DNA of 49,118 bases, taken from positions 1 through 49,118 of the forward strand of contig CAIUKV010000130.1 in the NCBI GenBank assembly GCA_903899845.1, read 5' to 3'. This document shows, in pieces, positions 24,198 through 33,076 of this stretch. Numbering within the stretch: the stretch's first letter is position 1; each line of letters starts with the position of its first letter. The notes beneath the pieces were generated by a model. That model ran no database searches and was not told the origin of the DNA. It worked only from the letters and a program-made list of their open reading frames with translations. Both the position numbers and the translations under genes were made by a program. The DNA is from an uncultured Actinomycetes bacterium. Lineage in GTDB: Bacteria; Actinomycetota; Acidimicrobiia; IMCC26256; PALSA-555.

Positions 24198-25229
24198 TCA
24201 GGCGCCGTCGGGGCTGGTGGCCGAGCCGCCCTTGGCCCGGTACCGGTCCTGCCACTCCCTGGGGGGCGGGTCCGAGCGGTGGGGCCCGGCACCGAACATG
24301 CGCGGGACCTCGTCCTTGAGGTCGCCGACGGCCCAGCCCCGGTCGTCGCGGTGGATGCGCTCCTGGGCGACGAAGGTCGCCACGTGCTGGATGAGGCCGC
24401 CGCTCACCGTGAACGCCTGCCCGCTGATCCACTGGGCGTACGGCGAGGCGAGGTAGCAGACCAGCTCGGCCACGTGCACCGGGCTCTGGTGGTCGAAGGT
24501 GCCCGGGCCGGTGGCGGCGTTGCGGGCGGTGCGCCAGCCCACGGCCGCGAGCCGGGTCCGGGCCCCGGGGAGGATGCAGTTCGCGGTGGCGCCGATGGGG
24601 GCGAGCTCGGTGGCGATCGCCTCGGTGAAGGCCAGGCAGCCCGCCTTGGCCGCGGTGTAGTTCGACTGCCCCGCGCCGGCCATGAGCAGCAGTCCGGTGG
24701 AGGTGTTGACCACCCGGCCGTAGACCGCGCGCCCCGCCTTGTGCTCGGCGCGCCACCAGCGGGTGGCCGGGGCGGTCACCGAGAACGTGCCCTTCAGGTG
24801 CACCCGGATGACGTCGTCCCACTCGGCCTCGGAGAGGTTGTAGACCATCCGTGGCCGTCCGAAGCCCGCGTTGTTCACCACGACGTCGATGCGACCCCAC
24901 TCGTCGATCGCCCGCTGCACGACCGCCTCGCCGCCGGCGGCGGTGGAGATGTCGTGGCCGTCGGTGACCGCCTCGCCGCCCGCGGCGCGGATCTCGGCGG
25001 CGACCTGCTCGGCCGGGGCCTCGTCGGAGGGGGTGCCGTCGGTGTTGACGCCGAGGTCGTTGACCACCACCTTGGCGCCGTACGCGGCGAGGCGCATCGC
25101 GTGGGCACGGCCGATCCCGCGGCCGCCGCCGGTGACCACCGCGACCCGACCGGCCAGCATCCGGTCCGACTCGGGGCTGGCGCTGGGCTCGAGCAGCGGG
25201 TCGCTCGGCGGAGTGGTGGGGTCGGGCAT
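24198..25229 (-). CDS. SDR-family oxidoreductase with C-terminal extension
   Basis: 343 residues. SDR motifs TGGGRGIG near residues 34-41, VNNAG, NTSTG and catalytic NYTAAK. The VVVNDLGVNTDG stretch after the first strand resembles the (3R)-hydroxyacyl-CoA dehydrogenases of the multifunctional enzyme type-2 group, used for steroid side chains; this is a tentative parallel. About 45 residues after the SDR core (GWAVGDLKDEVPRMFG) are unusual. ATG 25229 follows AAGGAG. The first 24 residues are Pro/Ser rich and the start could be at a later Met. Confidence 0.85.
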   Translation of the reverse strand: MPDPTTPPSDPLLEPSASPESDRMLAGRVAVVTGGGRGIGRAHAMRLAAYGAKVVVNDLGVNTDGTPSDEAPAEQVAAEIRAAGGEAVTDGHDISTAAGGEAVVQRAIDEWGRIDVVVNNAGFGRPRMVYNLSEAEWDDVIRVHLKGTFSVTAPATRWWRAEHKAGRAVYGRVVNTSTGLLLMAGAGQSNYTAAKAGCLAFTEAIATELAPIGATANCILPGARTRLAAVGWRTARNAATGPGTFDHQSPVHVAELVCYLASPYAQWISGQAFTVSGGLIQHVATFVAQERIHRDDRGWAVGDLKDEVPRMFGAGPHRSDPPPREWQDRYRAKGGSATSPDGA

Positions 25230-25324
25230 GGTCGGGCTCCTTGACGGCTCGGCGCCGCCCGGGCCGGCGGCGGGGTCTGCGAGGATGGCGGTGGACCGTA
25301 CCGGGTCGACGGGGGAGCGGGCAC

Positions 25325-26200
25325 ATGTCCGAGTTGTGCTGGACGGTGGGGGCGGTGCAGGTGACCCCGGTCGTGGAGCGGGCGACGGCGATCCCGGCGG
25401 CCACCTTCTTCCCGTCGGCGACCGACGCCGCCCTCGCGGCGCACGACTGGCTCCACCCGTGGGCGCTGACGCCCGCCGGGGAGGTGCGGATCGTGATCCA
25501 GGCGCTGGGGGTCGAGTCGGCGGGGCGGCGCATCCTCGTCGACACCTGCGTCGGGCGACGACCGCTGCCCGAGCCCTTCACCCACCTCGCCGACGACGGT
25601 GGCTTCCTCACCGCCCTCACCGCGGCGGGGTTCGGCCCCGACGCCGTCGATGTCGTGGTGTGCACCCATCTGCACTTCGACCACGTCGGCTGGAACACCA
25701 CCTGGGACGGGACCGGGTGGGTGCCCACCTTCCCGAACGCCCGCTACGTGCTGGCCCGCACCGAGTACGAGCACTGGCGCGCCGCGGGCCCCGAGGCGTG
25801 GGCGGAGCGCTCGGCGGTGTCGTTTGCCGACGCAGTGCTGCCCCTGATCGACGCCGGCGTCGTCGACCTGGTCGACCCCGACCACGTGATCAGCGACGAC
25901 GTCATGCTCATGCCCACCCCCGGGCACTCGCCCGGACACGTCTCGGTCCGCATCCGCTCGGGCGGTGCCGAGGCCCTCATCACCGGCGACTGCGTCCACA
26001 GCCCGGTGCAGCTGGCCGAGCCGGACTGGTTCACCCGCGTCGACCACGACCCGGCGCGGTCGAGCGCCACGCGGCGCGCGCTCGTGGCCGAGTGCTGCGA
26101 CCGCGACGTGCTGGTGATCGGGACGCACTTCCCGCCGCCGACGGCGGGTCACCTCGTGACGGATCCGGGGGGCGGGGTGCGGTTCCGCCCGCTCGGGTGA
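25325..26200 (+). CDS. Metallo-beta-lactamase-fold hydrolase
   Basis: 291 residues. The dinuclear metal motif THLHFDHVGW (HxHxDH) lies near residue 117; further ligands are in TPGHSPGHVS, ITGDCVH and IGTHF. Family members hydrolyse thioesters, lactones or phosphoesters. A quorum-lactonase-like or CoA-thioester role is possible but not shown. ATG 25325 is chosen, preceded by GGGGGAG; the track's earlier start would add an implausible Arg-rich N-terminus. It is divergent from the SDR and convergent with the acyl-CoA ligase. Confidence 0.85.
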   Translation: MSELCWTVGAVQVTPVVERATAIPAATFFPSATDAALAAHDWLHPWALTPAGEVRIVIQALGVESAGRRILVDTCVGRRPLPEPFTHLADDGGFLTALTAAGFGPDAVDVVVCTHLHFDHVGWNTTWDGTGWVPTFPNARYVLARTEYEHWRAAGPEAWAERSAVSFADAVLPLIDAGVVDLVDPDHVISDDVMLMPTPGHSPGHVSVRIRSGGAEALITGDCVHSPVQLAEPDWFTRVDHDPARSSATRRALVAECCDRDVLVIGTHFPPPTAGHLVTDPGGGVRFRPLG

Positions 26201-26204
26201 CCGC

Positions 26205-27854
26205 TCAGCCCGCGTCGAGCGCGCCGAGGCGCTCGTGGCGGGCGAACTCGGCGAGCAGCGCCTCCCGGTCGGCGGCGGTCATCGGGGCGAGGCCCGCCCC
26301 GCGGGCCGGGCGCCAGAAGACGGGCTCGTCGGTGTCCCACCGCTCGCGGCGCAGCACGCGCTTGAGCGGCTTCTGGCTCTCGGTCACCGGCATCGCCTCG
26401 GTCACCCGCACGTAGCGGGGTGACCACTTGGTGCCGAGGTCGGTCTGCGCGCCGAGGAACTCGTCGAAGGCGGCCGGGTCGAACCCGGTGCCCGGACGGA
26501 GCTGGAGCGTGGCCATGACCTGGTCGCCGACCTCGGCGTCGGGGACCGCGTAGACCGCGGCGAGCACCACCGCCTCGTGCCGGGCGAGGATGCGCTCGAT
26601 CGGCGCTGCGGCGAAGTTCTCGCCGTCGACCCGGATCCACTCGAAGTCGCGACCGGCGAAGTAGATGTAGCCCTCGTCGTCGCGGTAGGCGAGGTCGCCG
26701 GTCCAGTACCAGCCGTTGCGGATTCGCTGCTCGTTGGCCTCGTCGTTCTTGTAGTAGCCCTCGAAACCGGCGGCCCCGAGCTTGTTGACCATCTCGCCGA
26801 TGCACTCGTCGGGGTTGAGCAGGCGGCCCTGGTCGTCGAAGCGGGCCCGGGGCATCTCCTCGAGCGTCTCGGGGTCGCACACCACGATCCCGTCGGCGGG
26901 CATGCCGAGCGCGCCCCGGGGCATCTCGGGGCTCCGGTTCACGTGGGCCCCGCCCTCGGTCGAGCCGTAGCCGTCGACGACCGGGCAGCCGAACCGGGCC
27001 TCGAAGCGAGCGATGTCGAGATCGGCGGCCTCGTTGCCGAAGGCGAGGCGCAGGGTGTTGTCGGCGTCGTCGGGCTGCGGCGGGGTGGCGAGGATGTAGG
27101 ACAGCGGCTTGCCGACGTAGTTGAAGTAGGTGATCCCGTACTTGCGGACGTCGGGCAGGAAGCCCGAGGCGGAGAACCGGCGACGGGGCACCGCCACCGA
27201 GCCGACGAGCACCCACGGGCAGAAGGACGTGATCACCGCGTTCGAGTGGAACAGCGGCATGGCGAGGTAGAAGACGTCGTCGGCGCTGAGCCCCATGTTC
27301 CCGCTCAGGATGGTGGCGCTGTACAGGAGCCGGCGCTGGGAGAGGATGCAGGCCTTGGGGGCGCCGCTCGTGCCCGAGGTGAACAGCAGGTTGTAGATGC
27401 CGCCCTCGTCGACGTCGACCTCGGGCGGGGTGGTGGGGTAGGGGTCGAGTGCGGCGGCCGACTCGGGATCGTCCACGACCAGCAGGCTGCCGGTGGCGTC
27501 ACCGAGGTCCAGTCCCTCGACCAGCGGGAGGTGCCGGCTCTCGGTGACCACGATCTGGCAGTCGGTGTAGGTGATGTCGCGGGCGAGCTCGGCGCCGCGC
27601 CGGGTGGGGTTGACCCCGACGAGGACCGTGCCCGAGAGCGCGGTCGCCCCGAGCCACATGAGGTACTCGGGGGTGTTGTCGAGCAGGACGCCCACGTGGG
27701 GCGGCCGGCCGTCGGGGAGCCGGTCGAGGAGGTAGGCGGCCCGCCGGCTGCAGGCATCGACGTACTCGGCCCAGGTCCAGGACTGGTCCTCGAAGCGGAG
27801 GGCCACCCTGGGGTCCCCGGCCCGGCTCCGGATCAGCTCGGCGACGTTGGGCAT
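26205..27854 (-). CDS. Acyl-CoA synthetase (FadD17-like AMP-forming ligase)
   Basis: 549 residues. Adenylation motifs in order: LLFTSGTSGAPKA (P-loop) near residue 165, DGYGSTEGG near 315, GWYWTGDLAY near 410, and the C-terminal catalytic Lys in ESQKPLKRVL. It would activate a carboxylic acid with ATP and CoA. The general pattern recalls FadD17/FadD19-type enzymes of mycobacterial steroid side-chain catabolism, but the exact orthology is not established. The ATG at 27854 is preceded by AGGGGGAA. It is divergent from the iron transporter operon, and its upstream region contains the iron box. Confidence 0.85.
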   Translation of the reverse strand: MPNVAELIRSRAGDPRVALRFEDQSWTWAEYVDACSRRAAYLLDRLPDGRPPHVGVLLDNTPEYLMWLGATALSGTVLVGVNPTRRGAELARDITYTDCQIVVTESRHLPLVEGLDLGDATGSLLVVDDPESAAALDPYPTTPPEVDVDEGGIYNLLFTSGTSGAPKACILSQRRLLYSATILSGNMGLSADDVFYLAMPLFHSNAVITSFCPWVLVGSVAVPRRRFSASGFLPDVRKYGITYFNYVGKPLSYILATPPQPDDADNTLRLAFGNEAADLDIARFEARFGCPVVDGYGSTEGGAHVNRSPEMPRGALGMPADGIVVCDPETLEEMPRARFDDQGRLLNPDECIGEMVNKLGAAGFEGYYKNDEANEQRIRNGWYWTGDLAYRDDEGYIYFAGRDFEWIRVDGENFAAAPIERILARHEAVVLAAVYAVPDAEVGDQVMATLQLRPGTGFDPAAFDEFLGAQTDLGTKWSPRYVRVTEAMPVTESQKPLKRVLRRERWDTDEPVFWRPARGAGLAPMTAADREALLAEFARHERLGALDAG

Positions 27855-27964
27855 GACGGTTCCCCCTGGAGCGCTCGGCGGCCGGGCGGTCGGCACCGCG
27901 GCCGGGCCCCGTTCTAGCGGGTGGGCCGCCGTCGTCGCTCCACCGGGTTGCCGCGACGGTCTCC

Positions 27965-27983
27965 TCAAGTTAGGCTACCCTTA
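27965..27983. promoter_or_regulatory. IdeR/DtxR-like iron box overlapping -10
   Basis: The 19-mer TCAAGTTAGGCTACCCTTA matches the DtxR/IdeR consensus TWAGGTWAGSCTWACCTWA at 16 of 19 positions. A TACCCT hexamer (27976-27981) inside it has the right place for a -10 of the rightward operon, so binding of iron-loaded IdeR would block transcription. This predicts induction under iron limitation. It lies in the gap shared with the leftward acyl-CoA ligase gene. Confidence 0.7.
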
Positions 27984-27988
27984 GTAGT

Positions 27989-28012
27989 GGGAACGGCGCA
28001 GGGAACGGCGCA
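27989..28012 (+). repeat. 12-bp tandem duplication in leader
   Basis: GGGAACGGCGCA occurs twice head to tail between the iron box and the strong GGGAGGGGAGG ribosome binding site (28013-28023). It is in the presumed 5' leader of the iron operon. Confidence 0.6.
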
Positions 28013-28028
28013 GGGAGGGGAGGTCGGG

Positions 28029-29129
28029 GTGGCGGCACGGGCGGGCGGCAGCGGAACCGGGCGGCGCGAGGGGGCCGGGCGGGCCGGGCGGGCCGGGCTC
28101 GTCGGGCTCCTCGATCGGGTCGCCGTCGTGGCCCTCGTCGTCGGGCTCGTCGTCGGGCTCGTCCCGGGGACGGCCGGGCCGGCCGGCGCGGCTCCCGGGG
28201 ACTCGATCACCGTCTACAGCGGCCGCAACGAGGCGCTGATCAAGCCGTTGTTCGACCAGTTCACCCGCGACACCGGCATCGAGGTGCAGGTCCGCTACGG
28301 CGACAGCGGCGCCCTGGCGTCGCAGATGCTCACGGAGGGCGGCGCGAGCCCGGCCGACGTGTTCGTGTCCCAGGACGCCGGCGCGCTCGGCGCGCTGACG
28401 AACGCCCGGCTCCTGGCGAAGCTGCCGCCCCGGAGCCGCAGCGCCGTCGCACCCGAGTACCGGGCCGACGACGGCACCTGGGTCGGCACCAGTGGCCGGG
28501 TCCGGGTCCTCGTGTACAACCCGAAGCTGCTGCCCGATCCCCCCACCACGATCGACGAGGTCGTCGACCCCCGTTACAAGGGGAAGGTCGGGTACGCGCC
28601 GACCAACGCGTCGTGGCAGTCCTTCGTCACCGGCCTGCGGGTCCTGCGGGGCGAGCGCAAGGCCGAGAAGTGGCTGCGGGCGTTCGCGGCCAACGAGCCG
28701 AAGGCGTACGCGAGCAACGCGGCGATCCGGGACGCGGTCGACGCCGGACAGATCTGGATGGGCCTGGTCAACCACTACTACCTGTGGCAGAAGATCGTGC
28801 AGAACGGGGAGTCGTCAGTGGTGGCGCGCAACCAGTTCATGGCGCCGGGAGACCCGGGCGGGCTGGTCAACGTCGCCGGGGTGGGCGTCCTGAAGTCCTC
28901 GAGGAACAAGAAGGCGGCGCAGGTCTTCGTCGACTACATGCTGTCGGAGAAGGGTCAGGCGTACTTCGCCGACAGCACGTATGAGTATCCGCTCGCGGCC
29001 GGCGTCCAGCCCTCGGTACGGCTGCCGAGCCTCGCCAAGCTGCGGGCGCCGGCGCTCGACCTCTCCGACCTGGACTCCCTCGCCGCGACCCAGGAGCTCC
29101 TGGCCGAGACGGGGCTCCTCACGCGGTGA
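28029..29129 (+). CDS. Ferric iron ABC transporter substrate-binding protein
   Basis: 366 residues. An N-terminal basic stretch and hydrophobic segment (VAVVALVVGLVVGLV) form a signal peptide with a probable cleavage near AGAA; there is no lipobox Cys. The mature part begins ITVYSGRNEALIKPLFDQF and has VNHYYLWQK, whose paired tyrosines bind Fe(III) in the FbpA/FutA family. GTG 28029 is chosen because GGGAGGGGAGG sits five bases upstream; GTG 27987 is an alternative near the predicted transcription start. It delivers ferric iron to the permease encoded next, with a GTGA overlap. Iron control is expected from the box at 27965. Confidence 0.88.
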   Translation: MAARAGGSGTGRREGAGRAGRAGLVGLLDRVAVVALVVGLVVGLVPGTAGPAGAAPGDSITVYSGRNEALIKPLFDQFTRDTGIEVQVRYGDSGALASQMLTEGGASPADVFVSQDAGALGALTNARLLAKLPPRSRSAVAPEYRADDGTWVGTSGRVRVLVYNPKLLPDPPTTIDEVVDPRYKGKVGYAPTNASWQSFVTGLRVLRGERKAEKWLRAFAANEPKAYASNAAIRDAVDAGQIWMGLVNHYYLWQKIVQNGESSVVARNQFMAPGDPGGLVNVAGVGVLKSSRNKKAAQVFVDYMLSEKGQAYFADSTYEYPLAAGVQPSVRLPSLAKLRAPALDLSDLDSLAATQELLAETGLLTR

Positions 29130-30703
29130 CCGGAGTCGCGGTGTCGGCCCCGCTCGGGCCGCCCCGTCGCCGCCCTCCGGTCGTGCTGGTGCTCGGGGCG
29201 CTCGCGGCGGTGGTCGTCGCGGTCCTGCCACTCGTCTATCTGGTGGACCGGGCCGGGAGCCTCGGCTGGTCGGCGGCGGTCGCCGAGCTGGTCCAGCGTC
29301 GCACGGTCGAGCTGCTGTGGCGCAGCCTCGTGCTGGCCGGGACCGTCACCGTGCTCGCCTCGGTGATCGGGGTCGCCGCCGCCTGGCTCGTCGTCCGCAG
29401 CGACGTCCCCGGCCGGCGTTTCTGGGCGGTCCTCGTCGTGCTCCCGCTCGCCATGCCGTCGTACGCCGCGGCGTACGCGTGGCTGTCGTGGCGTCCGGCG
29501 ATGGCCCCGTTCCCGGGGACCGTCCTGGTCCTGACCCTGGTCGCCTACCCGTACGTCTACCTCCCGGTGGCCGCGGCGTTGCGTCGCCTCGACCCGGCCC
29601 AGGAGGAGGTCGCCCGCTCGCTCGGCCAGCACCCGGCCCGGGTCGTGGTGACCCTGACCCTGCGCCAGGTCCGCCCGGCCGTCGCCTCGGGCGCGCTGCT
29701 CGTGGCGCTCTACGCTCTCTCGGATTTCGGGGCCCCGGCGCTGTTCCGCTACGAGGTGTTCACGTTCGTGATCTACGGCGCCTACAACGCGGGCTTCGAC
29801 CCGACCCGGGCGGCCGTGCTCGGGCTCGCACTGGTGCTCGTGGCCGCCCTGGTCGTGGTGGCCGAGGCGTGGGTCCGCGGGCGGCCTGCGTACGCCCGGA
29901 TCGGCTCCGGGGCGCCCCGGCGGCAGTACCCGGTCGCGCTGCGGGGTGGGCGTCCGGTCGCGCTCGCGTTCCTCGTCGCCGTGTTCGCGCTCGGCATCGG
30001 GTTCCCGATGTGGCGCTTCGTGTACTGGACCCGGGCGGCGCTCGACCGCACGGTGCCCTGGGGAGAGGTCGCCGACGCGCTCGGCCACACGCTGTGGTGG
30101 TCGCTGCTCGCGGCGGCCGCCACCCTGGTGCTGGCCGTCCCCGTCGGCGTCCTCGTGGCGCGGTACCGGTCCCGCCTCACCACCGGGCTCGAGCGCTCCA
30201 CGTACGTGGCCCACGCGCTGCCGGGGATCGTGGTCGCGATCGCGCTCGTCTACGTGGGGGTCACCGTGTTGCGCCCGGTGTACCAGGAGGTCCCCCTGCT
30301 GATCCTCGCCTACGTGGTCCTCTTCCTGTCGCTCGCGATCGGGACGGTCCGGACCGGGGTCGAGCAGACCCCGGTCGCGCAGGAGGAGGTCGCCCGATCG
30401 CTCGGGCGCCGGCCGGGCCAGGTCCTGGCCCGGGTCACCCTGCCCCAGGCGGCCCCGGCGCTCGCCGGAGGGGCGGCGTTGGTGTTCGTGACCGCGATGA
30501 AGGAGCTGCCGGCCACGCTGCTGCTCCGTCCGACCGGCCTCGACACCCTCGCCACCCGCCTGTGGACGTTCACCTCGGAGAGCAACTACGCCGCGGGTGC
30601 GCCGTACGTGGTCGCGTTGGTCTGCTTCGCCGCGATCCCCACCGCGTTCCTCTCCCGGTTCGTGGTCGACGCGGGCGCCCGGCTCGGGGAGCACCGTGAC
30701 TGA
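29126..30703 (+). CDS. Ferric iron ABC transporter permease (fused two-unit)
   Basis: 525 residues with about 12 hydrophobic segments, made of two permease units in one chain as in FbpB-type iron transporters. Each unit has an EAA-type loop that docks the ATPase: EEVARSLGQHPARVV in the first half and EEVARSLGRRPGQVL in the second. It is integral to the cytoplasmic membrane. The GTG start overlaps the stop of the binding-protein gene by four bases. The first 20 residues are proline and arginine rich and cytoplasmic. Confidence 0.9.
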   Translation: MTGVAVSAPLGPPRRRPPVVLVLGALAAVVVAVLPLVYLVDRAGSLGWSAAVAELVQRRTVELLWRSLVLAGTVTVLASVIGVAAAWLVVRSDVPGRRFWAVLVVLPLAMPSYAAAYAWLSWRPAMAPFPGTVLVLTLVAYPYVYLPVAAALRRLDPAQEEVARSLGQHPARVVVTLTLRQVRPAVASGALLVALYALSDFGAPALFRYEVFTFVIYGAYNAGFDPTRAAVLGLALVLVAALVVVAEAWVRGRPAYARIGSGAPRRQYPVALRGGRPVALAFLVAVFALGIGFPMWRFVYWTRAALDRTVPWGEVADALGHTLWWSLLAAAATLVLAVPVGVLVARYRSRLTTGLERSTYVAHALPGIVVAIALVYVGVTVLRPVYQEVPLLILAYVVLFLSLAIGTVRTGVEQTPVAQEEVARSLGRRPGQVLARVTLPQAAPALAGGAALVFVTAMKELPATLLLRPTGLDTLATRLWTFTSESNYAAGAPYVVALVCFAAIPTAFLSRFVVDAGARLGEHRD

Positions 30704-30720
30704 GCCCGCGGAGATGCACC

Positions 30721-31770
30721 ATGCCTGAGCTCGCGCTCGCGTGCGCCGGGGTCACCAAGGCCTTCGGGGGCCGGACCGTGCTCGACCGCGTCGACCTCGA
30801 GGTCGAGCCCGGGACGATCACCGCCATCCTCGGGCCGTCGGGGGAGGGCAAGACCACCCTGCTGCGCATCGTGGCCGGATTCGAGACCGCCGACGCCGGG
30901 ACCGTGGCGATCCGGGGCCAGGTGGTCGACGGCGCGGGCCGCCCGGTCCCGCCGCACCGGCGCCGGGTCGGCGTCGTGCCCCAGGAGGGCGCGCTGTTCC
31001 CGCACCTCTCGGTCGGGGCCAACGTCGGCTTCGGGATCGCGCGGGCCGGGCGGGCGACCCGCGTCGCCGAGTGCCTCGAGCTCGTCGGCCTGTCGGGCAC
31101 CGAGCGGGCCCGACCCGACGAGCTGTCGGGGGGCATGCAGCAGCGGGTCGCGCTGGCGCGTGCGCTGGCGCCCCGTCCCGAACTCGTGCTGCTCGACGAG
31201 CCGTTCTCCGCCCTCGACGCCGGACTGCGGGCCCAGGTGCGGGCCGAGGTCTGCGAGGTGCTGCGCCGGGCCGGGGCGACGGCGGTGCTCGTCACCCACG
31301 ACCAGCAGGAGGCCCTCTCGGTCGCCGACTCGGTGGGGGTCCTGCTCGGGGGCCGGGTGGTCCAGCACGCCGATCCGGTCCGGCTGTACCGGGAGCCGGT
31401 GAGCCTCGAGGTCGCCCGGTTCGTCGGCGAGGCCGTGGTCGTGGCCGGGCGGGGTGGTGGGCCGGAGGACGGTGGTCCGGGCGGGGTCGACACCGCGCTC
31501 GGGGTCCTGGTCCCGGCCGGACCCGGCCCGCACCGAGGCCCGGTGACCGTGGTGGTGCGGCCCGAGCAGCTGGTGGTCGGGCCGGCGGGCACCGGGGTCC
31601 CCGCCCGGGTGGTCGGACGGACGTTCCTCGGTCCCGACGCCCTGGTGGACCTCGCCGTCGCCGGGCTGGCCACCCCGGTGCGGGCCCGGGTCGACTCGTG
31701 GGCCCTGCCCGAGCCCGGGACGACGGTCGGGTGCGCCGTCGCGGGCCCGGTCCCGGTCTACCCGGCCTGA
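30721..31770 (+). CDS. Ferric iron ABC transporter ATP-binding protein
   Basis: 349 residues. Walker A GPSGEGKTT (38-46), Q-loop VPQEG, signature LSGGMQQR (135-142), Walker B LVLLDEP (155-161), switch His in VTHDQQEA (193). The rest is a C-terminal TOBE-like regulatory domain (VRPEQLVVGPAG, then VVGRTFLGPDALVDL), as in FbpC. It powers uptake through the permease encoded 17 bp upstream. Last gene of the iron operon; a hairpin follows at 31825. Confidence 0.9.
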   Translation: MPELALACAGVTKAFGGRTVLDRVDLEVEPGTITAILGPSGEGKTTLLRIVAGFETADAGTVAIRGQVVDGAGRPVPPHRRRVGVVPQEGALFPHLSVGANVGFGIARAGRATRVAECLELVGLSGTERARPDELSGGMQQRVALARALAPRPELVLLDEPFSALDAGLRAQVRAEVCEVLRRAGATAVLVTHDQQEALSVADSVGVLLGGRVVQHADPVRLYREPVSLEVARFVGEAVVVAGRGGGPEDGGPGGVDTALGVLVPAGPGPHRGPVTVVVRPEQLVVGPAGTGVPARVVGRTFLGPDALVDLAVAGLATPVRARVDSWALPEPGTTVGCAVAGPVPVYPA

Positions 31771-31824
31771 GGACCACCCGGCCTGAGGTCCCGGCGGCCC
31801 GGCGGCCCGACCCGGGCCCGGGCC

Positions 31825-31845
31825 GTCCCGGTGCTTGCACGGGAC
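31825..31845 (+). terminator. Hairpin after iron operon
   Basis: GTCCC-G-GTGC-TT-GCAC-GGGAC forms a nine-pair stem with one bulged G and a two-base loop, 54 bases after the ATPase stop. There is no T-tract, so it would be an atypical terminator; it could also be a regulatory site for the next gene at 31872. Confidence 0.45.
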
Positions 31846-31871
31846 CGCCCGGGGTGACACGGTTGTCAGGT

Positions 31872-33071
31872 ATGGAGACCGCGCTGACCGACCGCTTCTA
31901 CGACGCCGCCTCGATCGACTACCCGATCCTGGACTGCGACGCCCACGTCAACGAGCCGCCCGACACCTGGACCGCCCGGGTCCCGGCGGCGCTGCGGGAC
32001 CGGGCCCCCAAGGTGGTGCGCCGCGACGACGGTGACTACTGGTCCTTCAACGACGGGGAGAGCATGCGGCCGGTCGGGCTCACCGCCACCGCGGGGAAGT
32101 CGTTCCTCGACTACGCCCCGGTGGGCGCGCGCTACGAGACCATGCGGCCGGGCAGCTTCGACACCGAGGCCCGCCTCGCCGACATGGACCTCGACGGCAT
32201 CTGGCTCCAGGTGCTCTATCCCAGCGTGACCCTGTTCGGGGCCAAGGTCTACGGCTCGGACCGCGAGCTCCAGCTCGCCTGCGTGCGGGCGTACAACGAC
32301 TGGCTGGCCGAGTTCTGCGCGGACTCCGACGGCCGACTGATCGGGCAGGCGATCCTGCCGACCACCGGCGTGCAGGACATGGTCGACGAGACCAAGCGGA
32401 TCCTCGACCTCGACCACCGTGGGGTGGTGATCTCGTCGTTCCCGAACGGCGGGCTCACGCCGCTGCCCGAGGACGAGCCGTTCTGGCAGCTGGTCCAGGA
32501 CTCCCGCACCCCGGTCGCCGTGCACATCGGCAGCTTCCTGCCCAACCTGGGCACCGCCGCCGCGGCCAAGCCGCCCCCCATGGACGTCAAGCAGTTCATG
32601 GGTGCCGCCGGAGCGACCAAGTCGGGGTCCCAGACCCTGCCGGTGGTGTGCCAGCTGCTCTTCTCGGGGGTGTTCGAGCGCTTCAGCGAGATCGACCTGC
32701 TGCTGGTGGAGTCCAACATCGGCTGGATCCCCACCCTGCTCGAGCAGGTCGACGACATGTTCTACCGGTACCGCTTCTTCACCAACGGCACCGACATGCA
32801 GGTGACCCCGAGCCGGATCTTCCACCGCAACTTCTGGGCGTCGTTCATGGTCGACACGGTCGGCATGGACCTGCGGCATCGCCTCAACGTCGACCATCTC
32901 ATGTGGTCGAGCGACTACCCGCACTCGGGCTGCGACTGGCCGAACAGCCGGATCACGATCGAGCGCAACTTCCGGGGCGTGCCCCGGGCCGAGGTGAAGA
33001 AGATGCTCCACGACAACTGCAAGCGGCTGTACAAGCTCGACCACGTCCCCGACCACCTCCCGTCGCGCTGA
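31872..33071 (+). CDS. Amidohydrolase-family metal hydrolase
   Basis: 399 residues of the amidohydrolase-2 TIM-barrel type: YPILDCDAHVNEPPDTW (DxH metal site) near residue 18, LQVLYPSV, VAVHIGSF, LLVESNIGW and MWSSDYPHSGCDWPNS near residue 345 (catalytic Asp). Related in layout to the protein at 20920. Likely a hydrolase or decarboxylase of a ring-cleavage or carboxylic intermediate. ATG 31872 is used. It heads a likely operon with an SDR (5 bp gap) and an MFS transporter. Confidence 0.83.
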   Translation: METALTDRFYDAASIDYPILDCDAHVNEPPDTWTARVPAALRDRAPKVVRRDDGDYWSFNDGESMRPVGLTATAGKSFLDYAPVGARYETMRPGSFDTEARLADMDLDGIWLQVLYPSVTLFGAKVYGSDRELQLACVRAYNDWLAEFCADSDGRLIGQAILPTTGVQDMVDETKRILDLDHRGVVISSFPNGGLTPLPEDEPFWQLVQDSRTPVAVHIGSFLPNLGTAAAAKPPPMDVKQFMGAAGATKSGSQTLPVVCQLLFSGVFERFSEIDLLLVESNIGWIPTLLEQVDDMFYRYRFFTNGTDMQVTPSRIFHRNFWASFMVDTVGMDLRHRLNVDHLMWSSDYPHSGCDWPNSRITIERNFRGVPRAEVKKMLHDNCKRLYKLDHVPDHLPSR

Positions 33072-33076
33072 GCCCG

